Shown here: one piece after another, positions 22,560-33,130 of the stretch | How the letters are laid out: every line of letters begins with the position of its first letter | How positions within the stretch are numbered: the first letter of the stretch is position 1 | Source of the DNA: Argyresthia goedartella | Taxonomy: Eukaryota > Arthropoda > Insecta > Lepidoptera > Argyresthiidae | Direction: 5' to 3' | Length of the DNA stretch: 64,000 nt | Assembly (NCBI GenBank): GCA_949825045.1 | Contig: OX463808.1 | Span: 26,783,674 to 26,847,673, forward strand | The notes under the pieces: generated by a model | Database searches by the model: none | What the model was told of the DNA's origin: nothing | The model's input: only the letters and a program-made list of their open reading frames with translations | Program-made: the position numbers and the translations under genes

Positions 22560-22747
22560 AGCGCGTTTTGTTATACGTACCAAGGCGGATAACGGGAAGA
22601 TGTATGAAGTTGGCACGTCTGTATCAAGGACCATACAAGGTCATTGAGATCGTTGGGAGGTCTAATGTGCTGATTCGTCGTCTGAACTCACGATCACGGG
22701 GCGTTATTGTTAACACAAATCGTTTAAAACGCTTTGTGCTGCGTTGA
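22560..22747 (+). pseudogene. Gypsy-type integrase C-terminal end
   Basis: An open frame reaching TGA at 22745-22747 reads MKLARLYQGPYKVIEIVGR and ends NTNRLKRFVLR. This matches the pattern of gypsy integrase C-terminal (SH3-like) domains, where KL-x(2)-LYxGPY is conserved. It starts only about 100 bp after the zinc domain, so the catalytic core (about 250 residues) was deleted. Confidence 0.7.
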
Positions 22748-23559
22748 GGAGTTCGTCTGATATTAAATAATTATACATTAGGAGTATAATACAATATTAT
22801 CCCGGTTGATGGTTTGTGGGTTGTGTATGCGGTAGCGTTATGAATTGTTCATTAACCGGTGTTTCTTTTCATGTTGTTGCTGAACTATGATGTCTAATGA
22901 GGACCGTGCACCAAAGACCCAAGAAATATCTGTAACATACTAGATTTCCGTGGTAGATTACCTTTATATGAGAAACTTTTATAAACGACAGTTCGAATAA
23001 TGTTTGAACCGATCGCCTGGTTTTATCTTTGAGAGCAGTATGACGAGGCAATAGCTATTCGTCATAGGGTTCTGTTTTGGTTCCCGCGTTCTTAAAGTAT
23101 AGAGTTGGGATGATTTGGTAAGGGGAGAGTAAGGGTTGTATAACGAAGTTGGTAACGAAGGTTTCTCAATGAAAGTAATTTCTGATGTGGGATAACTCGG
23201 GTATTCGATACACATTCGAGATTCTTTGTAGTGTCTTTACTTGGGTAATTGGTTGCAACTCACGGCGATTATCTTAAACTGTTAATAGTAAAAGATATTT
23301 TACTGAATTCCAATGGATTATTTAAGATGTTTGTATGTAGTAGTATCGGTTTTAAAGCTAAATAAAAAATAAAAAATTAAAAAATAAATTTATTTACCGC
23401 AAAGTTATGTAACAGTCTAATATTATGCTTATGACCCACACACTAGGTATAACCTGTATCGTGGAGGTCTATAATGAAATTTCAATGTTGTGTTGTCCTG
23501 AGTTTGGGATAGCAACAGCAATAAAATAAAAAATAATTATAATTAGGGAACTCTTACAT
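22748..23559. other. Gypsy-type element 3' untranslated region
   Basis: No supported ORF. By position this is the region between pol and the 3' LTR. There is no envelope gene pattern (no signal sequence, furin site or membrane anchor). It is interrupted by the nested LINE, with the likely remainder at 25376-26131. Confidence 0.4.
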
Positions 23560-25375
23560 ACCAAGGTGACCAAACCTTCCCAGACCACTGAAATAGTAAT
23601 ATAAAATATACTACACACATAAACAATATATATCTATATATAATTAGGGATAAGGATAGATAAATAAGTAAATAAGCAATTCTGAATTTGTTTTAGAAAG
23701 AGAAGTTTTAGACGAGAAGCGCTTCAGTGGAATCATAATCTAATGTCACTAGCCACTTCAAGAGCTTAACCCTTAACTCGCATACAGTGGTAGTTTTGAC
23801 TTCGTTGTGCTTGCATATTGTATTGTATAGGTGTGGCAAAGCGAAGAAACTGAACCTTTTCGCAAATGTCGTGTTCACTGCTGGCAGCTGCACCCTATAA
23901 ATTCTTTTTTCCAAGAGACGGGGGAAATCCTCTGCATTAATTGAAATTCTGTGCTGGAGAAGTGATGCCCTGAGAATGTAAAGTTGGCGTACTGAAAGTA
24001 CATTGCATTCGCTGAGGATTGATTTTGTGGGGTAGCGGAATGGTTTCCTCGTCATCACTTTTAGGATCGATCGCTGTGCTCGTTCCAGAGTTATGAGCGT
24101 GGTTTTGTGTGTGGCTCCCCATGCTGTGATGCAGTATACAAGCAAGGACTGACAGAAGGACAGGAAGACCAGCCTCAAAACTTCCGGATCAGCTCCCTGT
24201 CGCAAGTGCTTAAATATAGGGATTAGTTTGCGTACCCGGCTCGCCATACTAGAGACATGAGGTGCAAAAGTCAACTTCTCGTCCAGGATAACTCCCAGAT
24301 ACTTAATCTGCGCCACTCTAGATATGCCGGGACAGTCGCATGTATGAGAATCAGTCGGGCAAGAGTGTAGCATAACAGTTTCGAATTCGGGGGGTGGTTG
24401 GGATGCAGCTGTCTTATGAAAACTGATAAATTTTGTTTTGCTGGTGTTTAATGTCAGTAGACTATTCTGAAGCCAGTTATTGACATCGCGCATGCAGGTC
24501 GTAGCCAGTTTGTGAGTCTGTTCCCATGACTCTCCGCAGAATATCAGAGCAGTGTCATCGGCGTAACAGAACACGTCCACTTCCTTTTTATGTCTGAACA
24601 AGTTGCAGATTTCATTGATGTAAATTAGGAAGAGGGTCGGGCCGAGGACGCTGCCCTGCGGCACACCAAATGGTATGCTGCTCCATGGGCTGATGAGTTG
24701 ACCAACTTTGATACACTGGGTTCTGAGGTTTAAGTAGCTGGAGAACCATTCCAAGGCGATCCCTCTGATGCCAATGGCTTCCAGCCTACGTGACAATATG
24801 GTTGGTGAGACAGTGTCAAAAGCCTTTGCCAGGTCCAGGAATATGCCGACACAAGCCTTGCCCCTATCCAGCTCTGTGCTGACAACCTTGAGAAGTGACT
24901 GCACCCTCCGTAGACCTGCCTCGGCGAAACCCGTACTGTCCTTCAGCTAATAATTGGCGTGATTCTAGATATGCTATAAGGCGTTTGTTGACAACCTATT
25001 CCAGCAGCTTGGAGAGAGCGCTTAGTAGTGAAATTGGACGATAGTTGCAGGGTTCCTTTCTTTGACCGCCCTTGAAGATTGATATTACCGCTGCTTTTTT
25101 CCAGCACTGTGGAAAGCGCCCAGCTGATATACTACTATTAAATATGTGAATCAGTGGTACTAATATTTGTTTTGAGATGATTTTTAGTAGTTTGTTATGG
25201 ATGTCATCAATCCCTGGTGAGCTTTCGGACTTGCTATTGAAGATAAGGGTTTCTACTTCGCTCTCGGTAGTTGGTTGAAGAAAAAATGAGTTTGAGGCAG
25301 GCATTTCGGTTAGATCAATCCTTTTAGAGAGTTCTGCTTCGTCTGAATTGAGCTTGTCCATGGTAGTGTTAGCTA
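23560..25375 (-). mobile_element. Jockey/CR1-like LINE nested in the gypsy-type element
   Basis: Minus-strand non-LTR element: RT from 25361 down to 23708, then a 3' UTR of about 150 bp. It is 5'-truncated within the region before the RT fingers, as usual for LINEs. Exact ends and target duplication were not resolved. Confidence 0.7.
23708..25361 (-). pseudogene. Nested LINE reverse transcriptase
   Basis: The upstream piece (25361-24996) reads SSPGIDDIHNKLLK and ISIFKGGQRKEPCNYRPISLL, the RT finger region. A frameshift near 24960 (between LLE and the YGFRR-type segment) leads into a 398-residue open frame (24904-23708) with GIFLDLAKAFDTV (motif A), GVPQGSVLGPTLFLIYINE, YADDTALI (intact catalytic box at about 24560), the thumb KTKFISFHK and the C-terminal LVYCITAWGATHKT and LPHLYNTI. 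The later part is unusually intact, suggesting a fairly recent insertion compared with its host element. Endonuclease sequence is lacking. Confidence 0.85.
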
Positions 25376-26131
25376 ACTAGCTAGCTAGTTGATTTCATCG
25401 TATTATTGGAACGAATATTAATGAACTCATTCTTAGGCTGTGGCTTAGTAATACGGTTCTATAGATTAATCCTGTTAATATGGTTGACGTTTCCTATATT
25501 TGAAAATGATAATTTTTTCTTTGATCTTTGCCTGCGTTAATTATTGAGATATTTCCATTCGGTGGAAAGAGTTCACAATGTGTTCACAATTGTAAATGCA
25601 AAGATCGAGTTGTGTTAATTTTAGGAACGGAGGTATTATAGTTGTCTGATAAGTTTTTCGCTAGTTTTTAGTGTCAGAAAGTTTGTTGAATGATAACCAT
25701 TCGAGAAGCTAAATCTTAGCTAGATTCAGCTGTTTGCCTTCGTATTGTAAAAGAGAGTTTTCTAGCGTTAGGTAGGTTAGTGTTAAGCGGCGAATAATTG
25801 TATGATGGGATCATAGGGTGTTATAATTTAAGTTTTTTAAGGTCCATAGCCTACACCTTAAGTGTAGTTTGGTTTTGTTATTTAATGTTTAATTGAGCAG
25901 GCTAAATGGGATGGTTAGACAGATAAGGATTAGGGTACTTGATGTTATTTGAAATCATGCTTGCGGCATATTTACTGTTTTCTAGATTTCAAGCATAGCA
26001 AACTAACTTAATGTTAACATTTAATGTTTTTTAGATTTTAAACTTTGAGATAGGGTTGTCATTTTAGATTTTAGACTTTGAGTTAGGGTTGCCACTTTGA
26101 AAAAAAAAAAATCCAACGGTTTTTTTTTTTT
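25376..26131. other. Non-coding remainder before the 3' LTR
   Basis: Low-coding AT-rich sequence. At 26015-26100 a stretch TTTTAGATTTTAAACTTTGAG is imperfectly repeated in tandem. At 26100-26133 poly(A) and poly(T) runs (separated by TCCAACGG) form a potential stem just before the polypurine tract. Confidence 0.5.
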
Positions 26132-26147
26132 TGAAGGGAGGAGGGAA
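26132..26147 (+). promoter_or_regulatory. Polypurine tract of the gypsy-type element
   Basis: GAAGGGAGGAGGGAA directly precedes the TGATTGCAAGG start of the 3' LTR, where plus-strand DNA synthesis would be primed. Confidence 0.75.
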
Positions 26148-26500
26148 TGATTGCAAGGTTCGATATTTATTTATGCGATTGTATTGTATGCGGGCCTCTT
26201 TAGAGTGGGTGTCACTTTGACACTGTTACTTATTTTTTAATTTTAAAAAGAAAGAGACTTGGATGTGAGAAGTCAATGTGACACACTTCACCGTAGGCTT
26301 TGGCCAGTGAATGGTCTAAATTTTATAGTTAGGATAGCTTAATGGCTATCGAGCCAGTTGTGGATCCCTTTTATAAAAAGTGTAAATAAACCGAATAAAA
26401 ACAACCACAAACGCAAACCAACGTCTTTATCTTCATTGTTATCAATTAGGCAGTGACGTCTAGTGGTTAGGATCACTACATTAGTGCTGAAAGCACTACA
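26148..26500 (+). repeat. 3' LTR of the gypsy-type element
   Basis: Matches 18668-19005 nearly throughout. It has an extra GGTTAGGATCACTACA-type segment near its end, where the 5' copy has GCCAA. Confidence 0.8.
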
Positions 26501-27389
26501 GTACTCAGGTTAACGAAATTCTTTGCTCATTGAAAGCGGAAGTGGATTGAAATTGAATAACTTATTTACAGAAATAAAATCAAATATGATAAAAAACTAA
26601 ATATTATTGATTATAATTCAAATGAGCAATTATTAATCATATAATGACAAATAACTAAGCACAAAACTCAATACCTGCAATTAAAAATCTTTTCCGATAA
26701 GATCGGGAGAGTCTATTTTCACCGATAAACAAATACAACAAAATGGCTAAGAAAATGGCCATACCAATCATTTATTCTATAGGTACATCTTTCAATTCTT
26801 GAAAATCGGTATGTTTCATTATTTGTTGATGTTGCGGCAACAGAAATGCACATTCTGTGAAAATATCAGCTCTCTACCTATTTCGGTTGATCCGATAGAG
26901 CCCGGTGACGGACGGACGGACGGACGGACGGATGGACGGACGGACAGAGAGACGGACGGAGTCTGGAGAGTAGGCCCTGCGTCACCTTTGTCGTAGTACT
27001 GCGAAAGGCCGCAGTACTTGACCTTTGGATTTTGCTCACGTTGAAGCTTGCAGCTGTAATTGTGTATTTCTAATGGCATCGGCTACCTACCTCTTCGACT
27101 TTATGAAAAGGAAAAATCTAATAATCCATTCTCGAGCTAGAAAAGTACTGGGAAATCGTGACATTGATTGGAGACAATATTTCCAAAAAGATGTTAAGAA
27201 ACTAGAAAATTAATAGGTTCAAATAAAATTATTTAGGTATAGAAAAAGAGATCGAAGACATTATCACAATGTCGGAGTAACCAGTGACGAACGAAGTGTT
27301 ACTTGCGATTATAGTATAGGTAAGTACATTTGATTTTGATTGTTATAAAATCAATACTTCTTGCCACGGCAGACCAAAATCACCCTTGC
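26501..27389. other. Repeat-rich stretch with a GGAC microsatellite
   Basis: No supported gene. From about 26805 to 27030 it resembles the terminal part of a common lepidopteran interspersed repeat (AAATATCAGCTCTCTACC... then a GGAC array, then a GC-rich end). The GGAC array (about 26908-26950, mostly perfect units with GGAT and GAGA variants) is the only simple repeat. Confidence 0.45.
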
Positions 27390-28139
27390 TCAGTCCCTTC
27401 TCCTATCGACTACGCCGATGTCTGTTGGGCGAGCGCGAACGAAGATCTACTGAACAAACTCGAACGACTTCAGGATCTCGGGATTCGGTTTATCTTTGAG
27501 TGCGAAAATTCGACTATGTTTCTCAAAATCGTAAAGAGTTGGGGTGTCTTCCGATTCTTCGCCGCCGAGACACTCCATATGCTTTATTATCTTTTCAATT
27601 AATTGAAAAATACACGCTACCCCAGCTACCTTGGAGACCGCTTTGAGTACCTATCGTACTCTTTTGATGAGATCGGCAGCGAATATCTCACACGGTCTCA
27701 CTCTTAGCCACTCCAAGGCATAGAGCACCTCGACATAGGAGCACTCCTTCAGGTTGCAGGCAGTCCGACTGTGGAAACACTTCAATGAACTATAAGAGAC
27801 AGTCCCACTCTTCTCTTTCAAAAACCGGGTAAAAGAGTACTTCCTCACTCTCACGTGATAGTTATAGTATTTATACAGATATAGTATGCATTGGTACTTA
27901 TTAAGTAGTCAGGTCTGTGTTTTATTATTTTTCGTATTTATACATGTTTAATTTACTTAAATGTATTTAATATAGATTAGGTATTGTGCACTGCCTACCA
28001 TTCCATGATTCATTATCCTATCATGCTTCGGTTTGCTGGAAGAAATCTATTTTTAGAGATTAGCTCGCCTTTGTACATATCTCTTAATGTAATCTTTTAA
28101 ATATCTGTGTGCAATAAAGAATTATAAAATAAAATATTA
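27390..28139 (+). pseudogene. LINE reverse-transcriptase C-terminal end and 3' tail
   Basis: Frames read SPIDYADVCWASANEDLLNKLERLQDLG, then after stops QAVRLWKHFNEL and FKNRVKEYFLTLT. This is the conserved C-terminal region of Jockey-like/RTE-like RT proteins. The downstream sequence has ATCTATTTTTAGAGATTAGCTCG...CTTTGTACAT and TGTGTGCAATAAAGAATTATAAAATAAA, a typical LINE 3' UTR with polyadenylation signal and A-rich tail. The RT core is absent (5' truncation) and three or more frame breaks are present, so this is an old dead copy. Confidence 0.6.
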
Positions 28140-28600
28140 GTTTCAATGAAAAGGTGATTTTATCGTGTACCTCATTGGTAACTATCGGCATCGACACTTC
28201 ACTAAAAAATGGCCAACAAAACTTAAGTTGGGTCAGTAGAAGCCCCGCAGAAAGATAATGCGCTTGACAGTTCCCTTCAAAGTTGTCATTTCCATCGATC
28301 TAGGGAGGGATCTTCTGGGGAGTGGGAAGTTGGGGTCAGGTCAATAGACCTCTTCCCGAAGCTTCGCCTCTGTCCACTCCTATGGACTAGTGGTGGTCAA
28401 CAAAACCCACAAATTATTAATACAACAGAATATTTAAAAATAACCAAACATTTGAATATAGAAATAACGGTTGCCAGTTTTACGATTTTCATTCCGAACA
28501 TCGCCACTCGCAAGCAAATTAGCTCTTATAGCTGTCTATAAGAACTAATTTAAATATTGTAGGTATTCTACCATAGCTATTTTAGCGATATAATATTTTA
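28140..28600. other. No gene seen
   Basis: Short unassigned stretches with stops in all frames. 28245-28390 is locally GC-richer and may be repeat debris. Confidence 0.4.
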
Positions 28601-29016
28601 TCTACACACGTCTCATAAACCCTCTTTACTGCGTACAAAAACCGCACGTTACGATCAGCATAATGTTAAACTATTGGTAAAAACTCATTTCTTATCTGAA
28701 AAATTTCACATTATGACCATAATGTATAATTTTTCTACATATTATGACATTCAAATTTCGAAAGCCGACGCCCGCCTGCGTGCCGCCCCTACTTTGTTTG
28801 TGAAGTTGGTACTACTGAACAAGCTAAACAAGTGCAAAGGAATTATCAATGCCACCATACCGGTCGAACATGCGGTTCCTGAACACATTAAAGAGAGCTT
28901 ATGATAAGTGTGTAGATAAACTAGTGTATGTAACTGTACATCTCGCCTTCGGCTCGTTTCATGAACCCACTCTCGAGTATTAATGCCCTCCATTATGTAG
29001 CAGTCACATAAACTAC
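28601..29016 (+). repeat. Hairpin-ended interspersed repeat, copy 1
   Basis: Bases 28601-28650 and 28868-28919 form inverted repeats of about 52 bp (roughly three quarters identical, ends TTTATCTACACAC). The sequence beyond 28919 up to 29016 (ACTAGTGTATGTAACTGTAC...CTACTAA) is also shared with the second, inverted copy at 48858-49301 plus 52097-52147. A (TA)n run follows. No transposase is encoded, so it is a MITE-like or fold-back element. Confidence 0.6.
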
Positions 29017-29034
29017 TAATATATATATATATAA
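29013..29034. repeat. TA microsatellite
   Basis: CTAATATATATATATATAAC. It lies exactly where the hairpin repeat meets a broken RT gene. Confidence 0.7.
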
Positions 29035-29425
29035 CTGAATATGCCTTCGTCATGTCAAGAAATATACCTATTGCGTATTTTTATCATTGATTCGTTTTTC
29101 GAGCCTCTTGTATATATAAACAGTTGAAGTATTCGATCTGTTTTTCACAGAAGGCGTACAATTTGTTACATATAGTTTTTTTTTAAGCAGAGGTTTAGAG
29201 AGCAATTGGGCGACAGTTACTGGGATCGTATTTAGAATTTTTCGCATGTTTAGGTTTATTAAGGATATTTGAGTAGGTCGGGGAAACACCTTCATAAATT
29301 ATTGGTTAATAAGTAAAAAAAGGTTATGTCAATTGTTCTGCACATGTTTTATTTTAAGTAGACTGGGTGGAATCTCGTCTATTCCGAGACTTTTTTTATT
29401 CTTAAGATTTTTCAGAATACTTCCT
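29035..29425 (-). pseudogene. LINE reverse-transcriptase fragment (fingers to motif A)
   Basis: On the minus strand, short frames give KKSLGIDEIPPSLLK (about 29.40 kb), DPSNCRPIAL (about 29.21 kb; compare the usual NYRPISL) and IGIFLDMTKAYSVIY (about 29.06 kb; motif A, LDxTKAF). The order and spacing match the start of a LINE RT. Frameshifts and stops separate the blocks. The rest of the RT is missing beyond the TA run, where the hairpin repeat begins. Confidence 0.55.
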
Positions 29426-29429
29426 TATA

Positions 29430-30145
29430 TTGTACTGGACTAAGAATTATCGTATGTGGCGAGCGGCCGCGGGGCTTATTGCTGTTAGCATTGTTAGTAT
29501 TTGCCGAGGTTTGATACCGACATACCGACGCTTACGTGAAACTGGCATTCTAAGATGTAGTGAACTTAGAGGGATAGTGATTCGACATAACGTCGAATTG
29601 GATGAACAGATTTTGAGGCTATAGCATTGGGAATGTGGCTCTATTGCTAGACATTTCAATCTGGAAGGTGAGGAAGGTTCTTCGGCATAATGACAAACAT
29701 GCATTTTATTACCCTCCTATGAAAGGTACGCATTTTCTTACAGAATTTAGTAGATACAACTAATATCACATTGCCTGAAACCCAATCCTAACTGATCCAA
29801 TCATCACTTTGTCTCTTACGGTTGTGTACCTACTTCTCATTTCAATTATATACATGTTCACAATATTAAATGCGTCTCATCCGTATTGTACAGGTCTCGA
29901 AAATAACGACTTTGGAACACGTGTCCGGATTTGTCGTTTTCTGCTGCACACAGACCTGGAGGATCGTGACTTTTTTCAAAGTATCCTACGGGCGGACGAG
30001 TCCAAATTTACAAAAGAGATTTACAAATTTACAATTCTAAATCTCCACAATCTGCACCACTGTTCGTCGAAAGGACAGAACCCACGGGTCAAAAGACATA
30101 GGCGTTTCCAGAGGAGATTAAATATCAATGTTTGGCAATCAATCT
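29430..30145 (+). pseudogene. Tc1/mariner-like transposase, N-terminal and first catalytic part
   Basis: The N-terminal stretch WRAAAGL...YRRLRETGIL resembles the DUF4817 helix-turn-helix domain that precedes many insect Tc1/mariner-like (DDE_3) transposases. Further on, RVRICRFLL...FFQSILRADESKFTKE holds the first catalytic Asp (DES), and RRFQRRLNINVW matches the strand after it. The piece between is disturbed by stops and frame changes (29620-29880). The same protein resumes at about 32653 (VVGNEVIGP), so the gene is split by an insertion of about 2.5 kb. Transposases of this family excise and integrate at TA; this one is dead. Confidence 0.65.
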
Positions 30146-32650
30146 ACTTTTTAATGTCCGCATCTTGAAATTTTACGTTTTTTGTGGTTTTTTCAACTTT
30201 ATTGAGTAGATTATTTAATATATATTACTATTCTACGAAGGGCAGAGCAGTTTTTTTAGTATTTGGAAAGTAATAATGCAAAATTCCAACGAACTTAGTT
30301 ATATCTGTCCCCTGGACCACTAAGTATTTTAAATAACTAGTTAACTTTTCTTACACACCTGCAGTCTTTATTAATGAACAGTCTTATTATAAGAATCATT
30401 TCGGATCACAATAGGCTTTTTTACATTAAATAAACACCTACGAATGCCTGAAAATAACTTGGCTAGGAATTCAACATTTCTCGTCTAAGTAGTTTTCGGC
30501 AGATTTACATTATTTATGAATAAACAGTCTCATTATTACAATCTCTTTGGATGACAAGTTAGCATTTAGTTACTTACTAATTATATTTTAAATATTAAAA
30601 TAATATTTTAAGTTTATTTGAGATCAACAAGCCTGTAAACAAGTGACAAGAATACCCACCTACTACAAAAATTATTTCTCTAAAACATTAATGTCAAAAG
30701 AAAACTTAAAATAATCATCACCTCTCTTACGTTGAACTTCTTGATTGAAGTTTATTAATGATGTCTTCATATGCCACATATGATTTATCTTTCTCATCAA
30801 GGATAAAAAGTTTTCCTCCTTTCACACATGTCAGGAATGTGACTTTAATCTCTCCGTCGTCTTCGATATTGCTTTAAGCAACACATGCATACGTATGGCA
30901 TGATTTACCTCCGCTGCCAAAAACTTTGACAAGTCAATAATCGCCAATTCCAGGTGATTCGTCGTTTTGCCTTGATACTGATGGCTGCGGTTCTGCAATA
31001 TTCGTTTCATCATCAGAGTTATCAGAAGAGCTAATACACTCCTGTAGATGCTTCTGTGTCGAGCACCAGTTGGATGTGTGAACAAAATATCCGATTTGTT
31101 CGATGATGCCAACTGATTTAAAGGAACGTCATCATCATTGGATATACAGTCTTTCATATTTGCTTTTGAAACTGGCATCAAACTCAAAGTGAAATCGTCA
31201 GGTCGAGGTATGTCTTCACAAGTATTAACAGGGAAATGAGTGTTTCTTGAAGCTGATATGGGTAAGAATTTTTGAAAAATGTTTTGAGATAAGCAGTCAC
31301 ACCATCCTCTTGAGCAGAAACAGCTTAAATTACGGAACATTATTTTTCCACGAATAGTGGAGAAAATTTGGTGCACTTCTTTAGTTCCAGACAGAGGGTA
31401 ATTCTTTGGAATGTCTTTCTGTATGCTGTCAATTTCTTCTGCATCGGGAGACACAGAAGGAGTGGGTACATTTTGTTCTTAATGTACATTGATTTCCTGC
31501 AAAATAAATGGAGAACTTGAAGGTGTGTCATAAAATATATCATGAACTCTTTTCTGTCGTTTTCTCTGTTGTTATTTTCGAAATTTCAAATAATTCTGCA
31601 ATTTTTTTTGTTCTTCTGGCTCCAAACATGATATCAACTTTTTGTTTTTATGATAGCTTTCTCTTTTCTTTAACTTCCGTTCAGCCAGTTTTTCTGGGTC
31701 TTTCTCTATAGCATCGCGATTTTTCTTTCTCTGTCAAACCCATCCTCCAAAAATAAAAAGTAAAAAGCAATTAAAATTACATTAATCACTGAATGTAATG
31801 TTACAAAAAGTTCGTTCGCAATCTTTATGTTCTAGTGACAACCAAAATGTTCTATGGACAACCATTTTGTTGTCCAAGTGACCGGTTGTCCGAGTGACTT
31901 TTTTGAAATTTTAAACCGCCTTTTAAATACTAATGAGATTTTGTATTTTATCTCATCTTCACAGTACCTATTTTATAGATAAAATAACATCTAGTGCAAT
32001 ATAATTGTTAGCAAAATATTATTTACTTACATGTATCCGGCGGTGGTCCGATGGACCGACAATAAAGCCACCCACTCTGTCAGATACTTCTCCGACGACT
32101 GACGCCACGGCTTCGGTAAAGTCAAAATGGCGGCTGAGCGTTTTTATTGGTCAGGGAGTCAGACTTGTTATTCGGTATACTTTCACGCCATCTACACATC
32201 GTTTTCACAACTTATGTACCGTTGTCCGAGTGACTTGCGACTTGTGGATGTTTATAGGGACAGAGGTAAAATGCAATATAAAAAATATATTGGTTAGAAC
32301 AATAAAGAAAACAGCATGTTTTCTTGACAATATACATACTTAGAAATGATTTTGCATAACAGCTTTAACTGTTCAATAGCACTTTTTTCGTAGTATCATT
32401 GTTTTGTTGTACACTGCTGCTTGGGGACAAACTGTGATACTATAGAAACTAGCTTACCGGTCTTTTGGACAACCAGTGAAAAACAGATAAATATGATTTA
32501 TTTTTCAAATATGTTTATAGATATGATTAGAAATTTTACATATCTATGTAACAGACACAATTAATACCCATAATTATAAATATTAATAATTTTATTGATC
32601 AGGGACACGGTGAGGTTGTCGTTGGACAAATAAAAGTTGATTGACCCTTG
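30145..32650. mobile_element. 2.5-kb element inserted in the mariner-like transposase
   Basis: Coding sequence of the transposase stops after NVW (about 30138) and resumes at WAEVVGNE (about 32648). Both junctions contain a TTGGCA/TGGGCA-like sequence that may be a decayed target duplication. The ends inside are imperfect inverted repeats: the left end reads CAATCAATCTACTTTTTAATGTCC and the right end, inverted, reads TCAATCAACTTTTATTTGTCC. GTTGTCC motifs recur at 31868, 31883 and 32219, with GGACAACC at 31856 and 32466. The pattern is that of a DNA transposon whose superfamily I cannot name. Confidence 0.5.
30831..31740 (-). pseudogene. Unrecognised basic/Cys-rich ORF in the 2.5-kb element
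   Basis: The clear open part is 31454-30831 (207 codons). It has SGTKEVHQIFSTIRGKIMF and, right after, SCFCSRGWCDC, a tight Cys cluster (C-x-C-x4-C-x-C) that could bind zinc. A Ser/Asp-rich region with few hydrophobic residues follows. Upstream on the minus strand (31740-31530) another frame reads RDAIEKDPEKLAERKLKKRESYHKNKK, a basic helical stretch of the kind seen at the N-terminus of some repeat-encoded proteins. I recall similar G-T-x-x-x-H-Q...S-C-x-C segments in uncharacterised proteins repeated in animal genomes, but cannot name a function. If it is the element's transposase, the central catalytic region is missing or frameshifted. Confidence 0.4.
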
Positions 32651-33130
32651 GGCAGAAGTCGTTGGAAATGAAGTCATTGGACCACACTTCCTACCCGATA
32701 TTCTGGACGGAAAATTATCTTGATTGTTTACTCAATATCCTACCAGAATTGTTGGCAGTGGTGCCACTTTTCAATGAAGACAGGCCTATCGTCTTCCAGC
32801 GAGACGGTTTGTCCAGCTCACTGAAGAACTGCAGTCAGGGAACACTTGGATAATATTTTCCCAAATTCGTGGATAGGGAGGGATGGACCTAGTCCATGGC
32901 CTCCACGTTCTCTACACCTAACCCCTTTGGACTTCTTCATCTGGGAACGGGCGAAAGAGTAAGTCTTCGCTAGAGAATCTAGAGAAGATTTATCCCAACG
33001 GATACAATCAGCATTCGCCGAAATTAAAGAGGAACTTCTAAACGAACTGTAGAAATAAGGAATCGATGTTACGCGTGCATACGCAATGATGGTAGGCAAT
33101 TCGAGCAAGATTTGTATTTTTTTTAATAAA
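32648..33130 (+). pseudogene. Tc1/mariner-like transposase, C-terminal part
   Basis: Continues the protein at 29430-30145: VVGNEVIGPHFLPDILDGK, then NILPELL...IVFQRDGLSSS (second catalytic Asp in the QRDG box), and after a frameshift NSWIGRDGPSPWPPRSLHLTPLDFFIWE (third catalytic residue, the D of PLDFF) with the C-terminal helix FAEIKEELLNEL. The family pattern of this region is very characteristic. Several stops and one indel make it non-functional. Confidence 0.7.

Larger units (their letters stand above)
18668..26500 (+). mobile_element. Ty3/gypsy-type LTR retrotransposon
   Basis: LTRs at 18668-19005 and 26148-26500 are about 95% alike. Between them, in order, are gag, protease, RT, RNase H, integrase N-terminus and integrase C-terminus, followed by an untranslated region that holds a nested minus-strand LINE (about 23560-25375). 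A polypurine tract (GAAGGGAGGAGGGAA) precedes the 3' LTR. No clear target duplication was found (TTAC and GTAC flank it). Multiple stops and a deleted integrase core make it inactive. Confidence 0.85.

Noticed and set aside
22748..23559. Possible env gene of the gypsy-type element
   Set aside because: No long frame, furin-type site, heptad region or membrane anchor is visible; the region is treated as untranslated.
26908..26950. GGAC repeat as a functional array
   Set aside because: A simple microsatellite that commonly ends this repeat family; nothing points to a specific function.
28674..28904. 76-codon frame in the hairpin repeat as a gene
   Set aside because: Both copies differ in frame and carry stops or insertions; the apparent peptide is read from the inverted ends.
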